A stretch of 56,473 nt of DNA from Oceanospirillum maris DSM 6286 (GCF_000422865.1 NZ_AUGW01000024.1:1-56473); one strand, 5' to 3'. Positions 25,195 through 35,200 are shown, counted from the stretch's first letter. The notes: generated by a model from the letters alone, not told the origin. A program made the numbers and translations.

Positions 25195-25694
25195 GACCGA
25201 CCAAGCGCTACAATTTTTATCTGGCTCCCGCGCTCCGCGTGGAGCCTTAGTCACGAATAATGATCAGGGATTTGAAGCGACAGATGGCGCATATTCCCGC
25301 ACAAAGCCCCTCTCGTCGTAGGTTGGATAAGCGCCCAACACCCCACCAACAAACAACCTGAAGCCCGATTGGCGCGTCATCCGACAGCTTGTTGCGCATC
25401 AGATAGAAAAGGCCAGCTGCTGTTTATTAACAGGTATCAGTTGATGGTTAATTTATGGGTGTCCTGGTTTTACTAGGTTTCAGATAACTTCTCGTATATC
25501 AAAGCCAAATGCGGATCAGTCCTCGGTGCAAATCAGGGAGTGAAGTGGATTATCTTTGGGTGCAATTTCATTCTTTTACTACAGCTAAAACCAAACGCCC
25601 CTTACCTAGAATCTGTCCATTAAATTTATATTTTGTAAAATCTCTAGGCAATTTGACCACCTCTCATCATCTATTCCTTAGCTCTAGCCTCAAA
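25195..25694. repeat. Gene-free 500 bp with three dispersed repeat types
   Basis: GGCTCC...GGAGCC with core CGCTCCGCG at 25223-25246; a long imperfect hairpin beginning TAGGTTGGAT and ending ATTGGCGCGTCATCCGACA at 25319-25386; and an inverse copy of the GGGACACCCAT repeat at 25449-25464. The first two types recur at 55081-55196. No gene is supported in this gap. Confidence 0.6.
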
Positions 25695-28600
25695 TTATGG
25701 TGAAACAAAAACTTTCAACTCAACATCATTATCATGAGCTGTTGCTAACCAGCTATTTAATAATTGAAAAGCTTGCAAGGTTTCGCCATTTGCCTCTGAT
25801 CCTAACTTTAATTGCTGCTCAAAATGTTTGGCAGAAAAGCTATTGGCAGCAGCAATCCAAATCTCTTTTTTAACAGCAGTAGAACGCCGTCTTGTTGCAA
25901 CTGTATCCCATAGCTCATTTAGTTTTTCTTTTCTTTCCTGCTCATTTTGAGCACTAAACTTTTCACCTTGAAAAACTCTAATTCTTTCAACAATATTTTG
26001 TGCGGCATCAGAATCTGGCCAAGCTGTATGAAGCCTATTCCAATTAAAAGGCTTCAGTTCAATATTTCCACTAATAAGCATGTCAATGTTTTTTATGGCT
26101 TGGGAGCCAACCTCTGCTAGTGCACCAGCCGACGATTTTGGCATTTTTGTAGCTTTGCCACATTTAACGTGAACAAAAGCCAATTTATTTTTTGACGAAA
26201 CTATGAAGTCAGCAGGCTCAGTTCCCATATCCGTGTTAATTAACAAATCAGCTTCGGGTATATAAGGAGCAAATGGACCTAATTCGTTTTTAGTTGGGTT
26301 ATCTAACCCGTTAGCTTTTAATTGATCCACTAAATAAAAAACAGAATGCGGACTAAAGCCATCATCCACTATTTGATGAAAACCCTTTTTATCCTTTTTC
26401 TCTTTTTGCCATCCCTTCTCATCTAAATCTTCACCAATAAGTGGTTTAAGCCCAATAACAACATTGGCAAGATTTGAAGCACCTAGTACGAAACTATCAG
26501 CCAGAGGAAGTGTTAATTGATAGAACTTACCGTTTGAAAAGCTTATCCCGTTAGCCAAAAGAGCTTTATGTAAGTGCTCGTTGAGAAAGTCAGTTATGTC
26601 TTGTTGTTCCCCACCTTCAAGTGAATATAGTATTTCCACTTCTGGTGTAATTTCTAGATAAGGTTCTTCTTTATTAAAGTTGACTAAAATTTTACTTTCC
26701 TCAACACCATCAACAAGTAAAGCACCGTTATCATAAATTAAATACAAAAACGAATTATCGAATTTATATTGTTCCTCAGCTATAAAAATACTAATCGGAG
26801 ACTCATACTCTGTTAAATCAAAAATCAAACTGTGAGCTTCAAAGTTTTCATCAACAGATATTGGCTTTGCATATGAATGTATTAAGGCGTTCTTTATATT
26901 AATATTTGCAGATATGACGCTATCAATATCTGTAAGCCAATCATTAAGATCACCCAAAGTAAACGATGACTCTTTTTGATCTGAGATTCTCCCAGAATCT
27001 GCGCCTACATAATAGCTACCTTTCTTTTTATTGAATTGGTCATAGGTATCACAACGCATTGTGGCTAACCGATATGAAGCATTGGCTTGCATGTCAGCCA
27101 TTTGCTCTAAATCTTTTCCTTTTACCGCGATGCTTTCGGGACGTTTTCTAGCAGAGCTAATCGATTTACTACTCGCTTCTTTCGTTGAGGCTGATTCACC
27201 TAATGACATTACCTTAAGCAGTTTATCTAGAGATACCGCAGAGCCGAGTTTTAAATCTTTCTCACCATTAAATCTGCGACCTCGGCTATCATAAATTGCA
27301 ACAACGTTGTTCGAGAGCTGTTTATACAATGTTATTTCAAATGAAGGCTCAAAGAAAAACTGGTCTGTTAAAAACCGAGACTTATTGAATGCGATTGATA
27401 TAACACCATGAATACCAGTTTCTGTAGCAAATATTCTCGCGAGTTCACCAGCATTATTACATCGCCAATATAGATGATCAGATAAAAGCTGAACGCTGAA
27501 TCCCTGCGATTGGTTCAAAAAACAAATTGATGCTGTTGGGATATTAAGAGAACTTTCCGGCTCGAAGGTATTAAAGTCAAACTTACTTACAAAGCGGTTT
27601 CCGTAATAACTCACATCAGGAAATGCTTCTAGGTAACGGTCAATCAACTTATTACTGTCTAATGATGCTATGAATTTTTTAACTGAATCTGCACTATCTA
27701 GTGAACGATCAAATTTTCTGTAGTTTTGCCACATTTGGCTATTTGCATCGCTTTCAATCTCCAAAATTTTAGGTTCAATATCACCGTACAGACGAACTAC
27801 TCTTCCGATGGTTTGAACTAGTTCCCGACCACTATTAACTGCATAGGCCAAAACCAAAAACTTCGCCTCGGGAATATCGACCCCTTCATCCAGTTTCCGC
27901 TGGTGAATTATGACTTGATAATCAGAACCTTTAAGGTTCGATGGCACGGAAACTTTTACATTACCTCGTTCATCTTTGGTAAATTGTTCATGTATTGCTA
28001 ATACCGAAAAATCATCGTTTAACAAATCGTAAAAGCGATTAATATCTTCGAACTTTTCACATTTGATAATGCACTTTGTGTCATCATTGGCCTCTAATAA
28101 TTCGGTGATTTTCCCGCTTAATTCAGCTAAAGCAATTGACTCAAAAGTTGGTTCTTTTAAAACACCATCTGCAAGTGCTCTTTCAAAGGTATAAATATAA
28201 CTAGCGTCTTCGGTAACGTCGAATTGGTACAAGTCATTCCTGTATGGAGTAGCAGTTATAACGACTTTATGAGCATCAATACCACGTACCAAGGTACTCC
28301 ATACTGGAGAAGGTTCGGCGTGCCCCTCATCAATAATAATAAGATCAATATCTTTCTTTAACTGCTCAAGCTGAGCACTATTGAAAGTTTGTAGTTTCTG
28401 GAAGGTTGAAACATAAACGCCATTTTTAGAGGTATCGCTCACATCACTATAAACAGCCTTGCGCTTGATAACCTTACCTTCAACACGATCACTGAAGAAC
28501 TTTCCATCTATTTCTTTAAAAAGTTGATCACACACAGCACGTCGATGACATAAAACCAGCACCCGCTTTTGAGTTGCTTTTTGGCATACAATACTTATTA

Positions 28601-28763
28601 CACCGGACTTACCTGCACCTGTTGGCAAACTGATCAGGCAAGAGTTCGCGTTTTCATTTAACGGCTTTTTTAAGTAACTTAACGCCGTTTTAATACTTTC
28701 TTGCTGGCAGTGTCTCAGACTTTGCCACAAATCTTCATTAACAATGAAACCACCTACATTCAT
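25695..28763 (-). CDS. Large SF2 helicase with possible C-terminal nuclease; candidate phage-defence protein
   Basis: 1022 residues. The helicase core spans about residues 15-340: motif I LPTGAGKS (46-53), motif II IIIDEGHAEP (about 145-154), motif III VVITATPYR, and motif VI QTIGRVVRLYG. This resembles the DEAD/DEAH helicases of restriction and defence systems (ResIII-like). A long middle part is not recognised. Near residue 860 an acidic residue and a strand ending in Lys (ADFIVSSKNKLAFVHVKCG) followed by a helix with AEVGSQAIKN look like a PD-(D/E)xK-type core with a His in place of the usual acid; this is inference. The gene is more AT-rich than neighbours, stands alone, and is bordered by dispersed repeats on both sides, which suggests horizontal acquisition. 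Confidence 0.75.
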   Translation of the reverse strand: MNVGGFIVNEDLWQSLRHCQQESIKTALSYLKKPLNENANSCLISLPTGAGKSGVISIVCQKATQKRVLVLCHRRAVCDQLFKEIDGKFFSDRVEGKVIKRKAVYSDVSDTSKNGVYVSTFQKLQTFNSAQLEQLKKDIDLIIIDEGHAEPSPVWSTLVRGIDAHKVVITATPYRNDLYQFDVTEDASYIYTFERALADGVLKEPTFESIALAELSGKITELLEANDDTKCIIKCEKFEDINRFYDLLNDDFSVLAIHEQFTKDERGNVKVSVPSNLKGSDYQVIIHQRKLDEGVDIPEAKFLVLAYAVNSGRELVQTIGRVVRLYGDIEPKILEIESDANSQMWQNYRKFDRSLDSADSVKKFIASLDSNKLIDRYLEAFPDVSYYGNRFVSKFDFNTFEPESSLNIPTASICFLNQSQGFSVQLLSDHLYWRCNNAGELARIFATETGIHGVISIAFNKSRFLTDQFFFEPSFEITLYKQLSNNVVAIYDSRGRRFNGEKDLKLGSAVSLDKLLKVMSLGESASTKEASSKSISSARKRPESIAVKGKDLEQMADMQANASYRLATMRCDTYDQFNKKKGSYYVGADSGRISDQKESSFTLGDLNDWLTDIDSVISANINIKNALIHSYAKPISVDENFEAHSLIFDLTEYESPISIFIAEEQYKFDNSFLYLIYDNGALLVDGVEESKILVNFNKEEPYLEITPEVEILYSLEGGEQQDITDFLNEHLHKALLANGISFSNGKFYQLTLPLADSFVLGASNLANVVIGLKPLIGEDLDEKGWQKEKKDKKGFHQIVDDGFSPHSVFYLVDQLKANGLDNPTKNELGPFAPYIPEADLLINTDMGTEPADFIVSSKNKLAFVHVKCGKATKMPKSSAGALAEVGSQAIKNIDMLISGNIELKPFNWNRLHTAWPDSDAAQNIVERIRVFQGEKFSAQNEQERKEKLNELWDTVATRRRSTAVKKEIWIAAANSFSAKHFEQQLKLGSEANGETLQAFQLLNSWLATAHDNDVELKVFVSP

Positions 28764-29245
28764 TTAAACGTCCCTGTTATTATTGATTTGAGGCAAGAGC
28801 TAAAGTTCGCCAGCAAAAGCTTAAAAAAAATAATTACTTTACAGTTAACACTTAACTCTAGGGAATCCCCAGATAATTTCTCATACAATCAATATGTAGA
28901 CACGCATAGTGCTGTTTGATCTAATCAATTTGCTAGAAAAATACTAGAACAACACCATGCGCAACACTACCATACTGCATCAATCTATGGGTTCGCAATT
29001 CACAAATAACTTCTTATGACCCTGATGGTTGTAACTAAGTCAAACGCCACTGATTTTTCCCACTTTAGCATTACTAAAACTAACTATGTTGTCTGGCATC
29101 TCAAACTGAAGCGATATACCGCATGCTGGTTGGGGTATTCATTACAACGCGGAGCGTTGGAACGAGTTGGCGGAGTGACGTTCAGCATGGAAGGCATTGC
29201 CACGCGGAGCATGGCAATCAGATAAGCGTTTTTTGAGTGAGCCGT
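28764..29245. repeat. Gene-free region with two CGCGGAGCG-core palindromes
   Basis: The promoter of the helicase should lie at the left end. At the right end CAACGCGGAGCGTTG (29145-29159) and ATTGCCACGCGGAGCATGGCAAT (29196-29218, 7-bp arms) are inverse relatives of the CGCTCCGCG repeat at 25223 and 55182. No gene is supported. Confidence 0.55.
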
Positions 29246-29584
29246 TTACGAGCTGCGGGGGGCAAACATGATAATCGCCATGCCTAGCAGAGCTACGGCG
29301 GTGCCAACCAGATCCCAGATCGTTGGGCGGATGCCATCTACGGCCCAGAGCCAGATTATCGCCATAAAAATATAAACGCCCCCATAGGCGGCATACACCC
29401 TGCCCGATGCGGTTGGGTGCAGGGTTAGCAACCATGCAAAGGCGGCAAGACTCAGCGCTGCGGGCACCAGTAGCCAGATTGTTTTCCCTTCCCGAAGCCA
29501 AAGATAGGGCAAATAACAACCCACAATCTCGGCTAAAGCGGTAACGAGAAATAAGCCAATCGTTTTTAACTCAGTCACAGACAT
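29246..29584 (-). CDS. ynfA: YnfA/UPF0060 family membrane protein
   Basis: 112 residues with four membrane spans. The signature [14 protein letters not shown] near residue 16 and [19 protein letters not shown] are diagnostic for UPF0060, a relative of small multidrug-resistance transporters. The physiological substrate is not established. It stands alone. Confidence 0.95.
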   Translation of the reverse strand: MSVTELKTIGLFLVTALAEIVGCYLPYLWLREGKTIWLLVPAALSLAAFAWLLTLHPTASGRVYAAYGGVYIFMAIIWLWAVDGIRPTIWDLVGTAVALLGMAIIMFAPRSS

Positions 29585-29729
29585 CGACCTTTTTCAGCGA
29601 AACAGAGAGTGCTCCTATCCCGCTCGGATATGGAACAGTGTTAAGTTATGGCCGTTTATTCACCGACAGCCAAAAACGCCCCGGCGCTTTTCAGCGGCGG
29701 GGCGTTTAGCAAGGCGGTTCAAACATCAA

Positions 29730-30983
29730 TCAGGCATTTTTCATCTGCTTACTAAGCCAGTTGCCAAGGATACCACCAAGCACCATAACCACTAGGAAAA
29801 CCCAGCCAGATAGGGAGAAGTTAGCAATGGGTGTGAAAAGCGCACCGACATTACAGCCGTTAGCTAGGCGAGTACCAAAGCCCATGGCTAGACCGGCGAC
29901 AACCAGCATAGCGGCTTCGCTACCACCGAGGCGCATACGACTTATGCCGTTAAAGAAGCGTCCTGCTAGCAGCAGTGATACCACAGAGCCTAGAATAATC
30001 CCTACATTTTGCACGCTTACCGAATGACTAAAAAACGGCATGGTAAAGGCGGCCTCTGGGCGCAGTGTAAATGCCGCAATAGCTGCAGGCTCTACGCCTA
30101 CGGCAATAAGCAAACGACCAAACCATAAACCAAAGGGGGTTGATGCGCCCCACCCTGAACCCGTCACGCCCATTAGTAGCGTAAAGAGCACAACGATGAC
30201 CGCAACGCCTGTGGTCATCGACCAGCGTTTAATAAACAGTGCTTCGTAAGTTTCGGCGCTAAAGAACGGATGCTCACCCAAGTTACTAGGCTTGCTTTCT
30301 AGTTGCTCTTTTTCTGCGGCAACACCAATAAACGTATCCTTTTGACGACGGCTGTGCTCATAACGATGTGCTAACCAGATCACGATGGCCGCAAATAGAA
30401 CCGTTAACAGGATCGCGCCAAAGTAGCCGTCCATAGGGCCGCCAGCAAACAGGTCTGGCAGATAAACACCTTTACCCTCATAGGTTGTGGTTGAGAACCA
30501 GCTGTCACGAATCCAGCTTTCTTCCGCCTGTAGAGGGAAACCTAAAAACACGCCCAAGCCAAAACTAAATAAGATAATAGCGGGTCGAGTTAAGCTGCTA
30601 GAAAAGTAAGTTAAAACGCCAGAGGCACAGCAGCTAGCAAACGACATACCAAAGCCAAACATCAACCCGCCGAGTAAAAGCCCCGCATTAATTGGGTTGA
30701 TCCAAAGTCCCAATTCCAAGGGGTTGTTATTATATAAAAAGGCAACCGATGCAATGGCGGTCGCCACAAACATTAACATCAGCGCTCGCATAAGACGGGT
30801 GGAACCTGCACGATAAGCGCGATTAACACTACCGGCAAAACCAAGAGATGAACGGGTTAGGGCGTAACCTAAGCCTAAACCAATAAGCAAACGGAAGAAG
30901 ATAGCAGGTTCAAGGGCAAAGCTGCCAAGAATAACGGCTGCGCCAAGCAGTGCAAAACCACTCAGATTTTCTTTAACATTCAT
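29730..30983 (-). CDS. YeeE/YedE-family (sulfur compound) transporter
   Basis: 417 residues with roughly ten membrane segments in two pseudo-repeats. The conserved cysteine motifs FGMSFASCCASGVLTYF (about 110-125) and GTRLANGCNVGALF (about 370-385) are those through which YeeE/TsuA passes thiosulfate. Some YedE relatives are linked to selenium. It precedes the fdhD-regulator unit, and sulfur supply for FdhD is a conceivable link, but no shared promoter signal was seen. Confidence 0.87.
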   Translation of the reverse strand: MNVKENLSGFALLGAAVILGSFALEPAIFFRLLIGLGLGYALTRSSLGFAGSVNRAYRAGSTRLMRALMLMFVATAIASVAFLYNNNPLELGLWINPINAGLLLGGLMFGFGMSFASCCASGVLTYFSSSLTRPAIILFSFGLGVFLGFPLQAEESWIRDSWFSTTTYEGKGVYLPDLFAGGPMDGYFGAILLTVLFAAIVIWLAHRYEHSRRQKDTFIGVAAEKEQLESKPSNLGEHPFFSAETYEALFIKRWSMTTGVAVIVVLFTLLMGVTGSGWGASTPFGLWFGRLLIAVGVEPAAIAAFTLRPEAAFTMPFFSHSVSVQNVGIILGSVVSLLLAGRFFNGISRMRLGGSEAAMLVVAGLAMGFGTRLANGCNVGALFTPIANFSLSGWVFLVVMVLGGILGNWLSKQMKNA

Positions 30984-31167
30984 GGGAGATTGATTCCGAC
31001 TGTATAAACAAAGAAGCGCCGGGAAAGGTCGCTATATAAAGCAGTGAATTCTAATTCAAAAAAGTTATATATCAACCTGTTATTAATATCGTTAAAGAAT
31101 AAGATAATAGCTTTTCTACTGTAAAATATGGCCAAAAATAGAGAAGAGCAGGCGAATCAAGCTGTGG

Positions 31168-32076
31168 TTAGCTTTCTGCGCCATTCCAAACCATTTTTCC
31201 GCAATCACTCAGGTCATATCCTCCAAGGCTTTTTGCCAAATCTCGGCCTTCTTGGCTTTGCATATAGGTAAACAGTTGCTGAAACAGGCCACGGAAATAA
31301 ACACTACGGGGCACGACCAGATCAAAGGCTTCCTCGCAGACCGGAATAAATTTCAGGCCATATTCTTGCGCCGCACTCATGCTGCCGGGGCCAATATCCG
31401 CATCACCTCGACAGATCATCGAAGCCATTTCCCGTTCACTAAAGGCTTGGGCAGAGATATTTAGCTCAGACTCCAATATCTGCTGGCTGGACAGCCATTC
31501 CTGTAGAAAACGCTGAGACCCAGCGCCTTCTTGACGAATAGCCCAACGAAGACGATGCATTGGTAAGGCCGCAGGGTCATTGACCGCAAATTCTGGACTG
31601 ACAATCAATCCCTGCGTGCGATTAAAGGCATGAACCAAAACCCACTGGCGATAATGGGAGAATTGTCGCACTAGGCCTGGATGGCGCAGATGGCTCTCTT
31701 CCGCTCGCCCCCAATGAATCGCCGCAACATCCGCATGACCCTGAGACAGTAAACTTAGCCCCATGCGTGTCCCTGTGACGCTGTAGCTGTACAGTGCTTT
31801 ATTCCCCACCACACTGGGTAGCCGTAACATCATGGCCTGTAAAAAAGGGTCATCACTGCCGGTAAGTAATAGGCGATCTGCCATTAAGCCGCTGTGACAA
31901 GACTCTAACAGCCAGCGGTCAACCAACTTCTTTGGAAATAACCACTTTCCTGTCACCTTGGTTGCAGGAATTTGGCCTTCGCTGGCAAGGGCGTACACCT
32001 TTTTTTCGTTAAGGTGTAGATATTCCGCTACCTGTTTAACATTCATAAACAGGATGTCGGCAATCATTTCACTCAT
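31168..32076 (-). CDS. Regulator with excisionase-type HTH and periplasmic-binding-protein-like domain
   Basis: 302 residues. Residues about 10-55 form an excisionase/MerR-like helix-turn-helix (MNVKQVAEYLHLNEKKVYALASEGQIPATKVTGKWLFPKKLVDRWL). From about 65 on lies a PBP-like domain (PF12727-type) with a typical GADIGPGSM-like stretch (RGDADIGPGSMSAAQEYGLKFIPV). This domain type is frequently joined to molybdate or molybdopterin genes, so a metal oxyanion or cofactor ligand is likely. It is 80 bases downstream of fdhD in the same direction and so probably co-expressed with it under the sigma54-type promoter. Confidence 0.82.
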   Translation of the reverse strand: MSEMIADILFMNVKQVAEYLHLNEKKVYALASEGQIPATKVTGKWLFPKKLVDRWLLESCHSGLMADRLLLTGSDDPFLQAMMLRLPSVVGNKALYSYSVTGTRMGLSLLSQGHADVAAIHWGRAEESHLRHPGLVRQFSHYRQWVLVHAFNRTQGLIVSPEFAVNDPAALPMHRLRWAIRQEGAGSQRFLQEWLSSQQILESELNISAQAFSEREMASMICRGDADIGPGSMSAAQEYGLKFIPVCEEAFDLVVPRSVYFRGLFQQLFTYMQSQEGRDLAKSLGGYDLSDCGKMVWNGAES

Positions 32077-32156
32077 GGTTTTCTCACTCTTATGATCAAT
32101 CGTTGACCCGTGATCAATGGGGTCTTTTTCATCTATTCAGGTGTTTTTGTAAGAAC

Positions 32157-33125
32157 TTATCGCTTTTTCTGGCTCGATTGAGGCCGCGCAGGTGGCGGGG
32201 CATCCCAGTCAAAACGCTCCGCACCTTGATAAAGCAAGAAATGCTGCCCCTTGGCCCTGGCGATTAGCATAATCCCCAGTTGTTTCGCTAATGCTAAGCC
32301 CATAGCGGTTACGCCAGAGCGTGATAAGAGTACAGAGATCCCCATTCTTGCGACTTTAATGACCATTTCCGAGGTTAAGCGTCCAGTGGTGTAAAACACC
32401 ATCTGCTCTCGGTGCATGGTATTCGTCTCTGATGATGGATCAAGGGAGGCCAGCCATTGTTTACCGGCTAGGGTATCCACGGCATTATGCCGACCAACAT
32501 CTTCGGAAAAAGCGAGCACTTCAGCCCGGGCGCTCTGCGTTTCAACAGGATTAACAGCGCACAGCGCACAGCCATGTACGGCTCCGGCGGAGCGATAAGT
32601 ATCGTTATAATCGTTTAAGGCTTGCAACAGCTGGTAAATATCGCTCTGCTTCACGGAAAAAGCCGGTAGCTGAATCGATTCGATGTCATCCATCAGCGCA
32701 CCATACTGAGTGCCTTGACCGCAGCCTGTCGTTACGGTTTTGTGGGCCAGCTTTTCTTCTAGCTCATCGCCAATATTATCCGCGACCACCACCGCCGCAG
32801 AGACATCCCAATCAACCTGTATGGCTTGAATCTGCGCCAATGAACTCAGCATTCCTTGATTGCGCAAATACCCTAATACCAAGGCTTCAGGTTCTGCCCC
32901 TAATGTCATTAGGGTGACAATCTCACGTTTGTTGAGATAAAGCGTTAGCGGGCGCTCACCTGCAATGGCGACTTCGCGCGCCGCGCCATACTCATCAAAT
33001 ACCGACGCAGGTTGTGTTAATGCCGCATGGGCTTGGCTAATAACGGGGGCTTGTTGAGTGGAAAGAATGTCTTGAGATGGCTGATTACTTGAACGCTGCG
33101 TCTTATTTTGATGGATCGTCGACAT
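32157..33125 (-). CDS. fdhD: Formate dehydrogenase accessory sulfurtransferase FdhD
   Basis: 322 residues from ATG 33125, with GGGGA 7-11 bases upstream; a TTG at 33128 is less likely. FdhD carries sulfur from a cysteine desulfurase to the metal-pterin of formate dehydrogenase. Conserved parts include REVAIAGERPLTLYLNKREIVTLMTLG, AFSEDVGRHNAVDTLAG and RLTSEMVIKVARMGISVLLSRS. The active loop reads TVTTGCGQGTQYG with one cysteine instead of the CxxC seen in E. coli, a known variant type to be confirmed. The 60 N-terminal residues are glutamine/serine-rich and poorly conserved. A very good sigma54-type promoter lies 65-80 bases upstream. Confidence 0.93.
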   Translation of the reverse strand: MSTIHQNKTQRSSNQPSQDILSTQQAPVISQAHAALTQPASVFDEYGAAREVAIAGERPLTLYLNKREIVTLMTLGAEPEALVLGYLRNQGMLSSLAQIQAIQVDWDVSAAVVVADNIGDELEEKLAHKTVTTGCGQGTQYGALMDDIESIQLPAFSVKQSDIYQLLQALNDYNDTYRSAGAVHGCALCAVNPVETQSARAEVLAFSEDVGRHNAVDTLAGKQWLASLDPSSETNTMHREQMVFYTTGRLTSEMVIKVARMGISVLLSRSGVTAMGLALAKQLGIMLIARAKGQHFLLYQGAERFDWDAPPPARPQSSQKKR

Positions 33126-33189
33126 CAATATTCCCCTGCTTTCTCTGAAGCGTGATCGCTATAAATGACTACAAAATGATAACCAGAGC

Positions 33190-33205
33190 AGCAAGTATCG
33201 TTCCT
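33190..33205 (-). promoter_or_regulatory. Sigma54-type promoter for fdhD
   Basis: On the minus strand AGGAACGATACTTGCT: GG, ACG, ten-base spacing, TTGCT. The expected start near 33178 gives a leader of about 53 bases. Confidence 0.75.
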
Positions 33206-33365
33206 TATCATGCCCTTAAAGTGAACAAAGGCCAAAACACTAATCTGTTGGAAGAATACAAGAGTAAACTGGAGGCTTTTGGGATAGTAAAGAGGCAGTA
33301 AAGAGATAATAAAAGGAAGTTAAGGGGTAGAGGAGGAGCAAAAATAACGCTACAAAAGACAGGGT

Positions 33366-33413
33366 GGGTCTAAATAGGGCGGACAAAAATACCCATACAG
33401 GACAAAATAGCTC
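33366..33413. promoter_or_regulatory. Cluster of three candidate enhancer sites upstream of fdhD
   Basis: GGGTCTAAATAGGGC (33366-33380), CGGACAAAAATACCC (33380-33394) and AGGACAAAATAGCTC (33399-33413) lie about 160-210 bases upstream of the fdhD -24 element. They match the motif found at tupA and the FDH operon. Tandem sites are typical for sigma54 activators. Confidence 0.55.
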
Positions 33414-33444
33414 AATAATGGATTGTAGTAGACCGCGTTTGCCC

Positions 33445-33474
33445 TAAAAAATCCCTGAGGCAAGAGCCCCAGGG
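33445..33474 (-). terminator. Intrinsic terminator downstream of the peroxiredoxin gene
   Basis: On the minus strand CCCTGGGGC, loop TCTT, GCCTCAGGG and ATTTTTT. A strong stem that ends the peroxiredoxin transcript before the fdhD control region. Confidence 0.75.
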
Positions 33475-33581
33475 TCTTGTAAATATAGGTGCAAGATAGG
33501 TACAAGATAAAATGCTACACAATTAAATAGCTACAAGGCATTGAGTAAAAAGTGATCAAAAAAGAAACTTAAAACAAACGG

Positions 33582-34115
33582 TTAAACAAGTTCGCCACGG
33601 GCTGGATAATTATTCTTAATCACAAAATCCAACGCACCCATCATCTCTTTGAAGTGAGGGCGAGCAAAAGGCATGGTACTCACATTACCCCAGTACAGCG
33701 TGCCATCAGGACGAACCAGATAAACCGCAGGCTCACTGAATTCTGCAGGTTCTTCAATACCGATAGAAGTTACGCCCTTACCCGCAGAGCGGTACAAACC
33801 CCAATCTTTAGCCTGCTGTGCAGTTAAACCATAACCCAAGGTTACGTTGTACAGTTCCCAATCCATTTTTGCACTTTGCGCGCGTTCTTCACTATCGCTA
33901 GACAGAGCCAGAATCGAAACTCCTTTTTCAGCAAAATCCGCAGCCAACCGATTAAGTTCTGACAAGTATGTTTTGCAGATAGGGCAATGCAAGCCGCGAT
34001 AGAAAACAACCATGGTGAAGTTTTCTGGTGCTTGATCGGCTAGCGACCAAGGCGTACCTGAGGTGGTTGAAACTTCAAGAGCAGGAACCGCTTGACGAGG
34101 AATAAGAGCATTCAT
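33582..34115 (-). CDS. Peroxiredoxin-like (AhpC/TSA) family protein
   Basis: 177 residues with a thioredoxin fold. The active segment is VVFYRGLHCPICKTYLSEL, a CxxC in place of the single peroxidatic Cys, as in the AhpC/TSA-like oxidoreductase subgroup. EKGVSILALSSDSEERA and AVYLVRPDGTLYWGN complete the fold. It probably reduces peroxides or disulfides in the cytoplasm. Diverging from it is the AraC-type gene, its likely regulator. Confidence 0.88.
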   Translation of the reverse strand: MNALIPRQAVPALEVSTTSGTPWSLADQAPENFTMVVFYRGLHCPICKTYLSELNRLAADFAEKGVSILALSSDSEERAQSAKMDWELYNVTLGYGLTAQQAKDWGLYRSAGKGVTSIGIEEPAEFSEPAVYLVRPDGTLYWGNVSTMPFARPHFKEMMGALDFVIKNNYPARGELV

Positions 34116-34294
34116 AGGTAGGTACCTTTAATTATCAATTAGGGTGTTGATCAGAATATGAAGCCAGTCTAGCGGTAAGCGGTGTACGATTGATACGCAA
34201 AATAGCTATATTTGCTAGCAGTTCGTACAATGTGCGATATAATACAGCACAGAATAATACAACACAGATAACCGCCAGACATCGGAGTAATAAT

Positions 34295-35200
34295 ATGGAT
34301 CGGCTTAGTGCACTACTGAATCTCTTTCAGCCTGAGACGCAAAGTGTGAGTCAAATGTGTTTGACAGAGCAAACTCCTCTTTCCTATCCCGATACAGGAC
34401 AAGGTTGCTTATACCTGATTCAATCAGGGGCTCTGATATTGACCAGTGATTCCCTAGCCATTCACCAGCGGCACCAATCCGGTGATCTGCTTTGGCTGCC
34501 ACGGGGAAGCGCTCATCATCTAGCAGCTGATGGCTTAGGAAGCGATGACCTAGAAACAGATGACCTAGAAAAAGAATGTGTCGTCACCCGTATCGTGATT
34601 CACTTTTTAAACCAAGAGCTTAATCTTCTGCAAAACACCCTTCCTGGTCTGCTAAACCTGCCAACCGAAGATAGCCAAGCCGCCAGCTTAAAGCCTCTAG
34701 TTCAATTAATGTGCCAAGAGGCCGGACAGCAGCGTTGTGGCCATACGACTGTTGTTAACCGGCTGGCCGAGGTGCTCTTGGTGACATTGTTACGTTACTT
34801 AATGGCTGAAAGAAAAGTCGATACCGGCATACTAGGTGGATTAAGTGATATTCGACTGGCTAAGGCGCTAACCGGCATTCATGACAACCCTGGGCAGTCT
34901 TGGAATCTGGAACAGCTAGCGCAAACCGCTGGTATGTCCCGTACCTCTTTTAGTCAACAGTTTAGAGCGACCGTAGGCTTCACTCCCGCTGATTACCTGG
35001 CTCAATGGCGCATGAGCCTTGCCTGCAAAAAAATCAGAAGAGGGCAAACCAGTATCGCCACTCTAGCGGATGAACTAGGCTACCAAAGTGAAACCGCCTT
35101 TCGGCGCGCGTTTCGAAAAATCACAGGACACCCACCAGGATTCTTTAAGCACCCCGCCAATGATGCCCAAATGCTAGAAGCTGAAAAGATGGAGATATAG
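34295..35200 (+). CDS. AraC-family regulator with cupin sensor domain
   Basis: 301 residues. ATG 34295 is chosen because GGAG lies ten bases upstream; the frame opens 35 codons earlier without a ribosome site. The N-terminal cupin-type domain (AraC_binding_2-like, about 1-190) has GQGCLYLIQSGALIL and DLLWLPRGSAHHLAADG. The C-terminal double helix-turn-helix (about 205-290) has WNLEQLAQTAGMSRTSFSQQFRATVGFTPADYLAQWRM and GYQSETAFRRAFRKITGHPPG. A 15-bp tandem duplication at 34544-34573 repeats DDLET/DDLEK. It diverges from the peroxiredoxin gene. This subgroup often controls adjacent oxidoreductases. Confidence 0.9.
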   Translation: MDRLSALLNLFQPETQSVSQMCLTEQTPLSYPDTGQGCLYLIQSGALILTSDSLAIHQRHQSGDLLWLPRGSAHHLAADGLGSDDLETDDLEKECVVTRIVIHFLNQELNLLQNTLPGLLNLPTEDSQAASLKPLVQLMCQEAGQQRCGHTTVVNRLAEVLLVTLLRYLMAERKVDTGILGGLSDIRLAKALTGIHDNPGQSWNLEQLAQTAGMSRTSFSQQFRATVGFTPADYLAQWRMSLACKKIRRGQTSIATLADELGYQSETAFRRAFRKITGHPPGFFKHPANDAQMLEAEKMEI

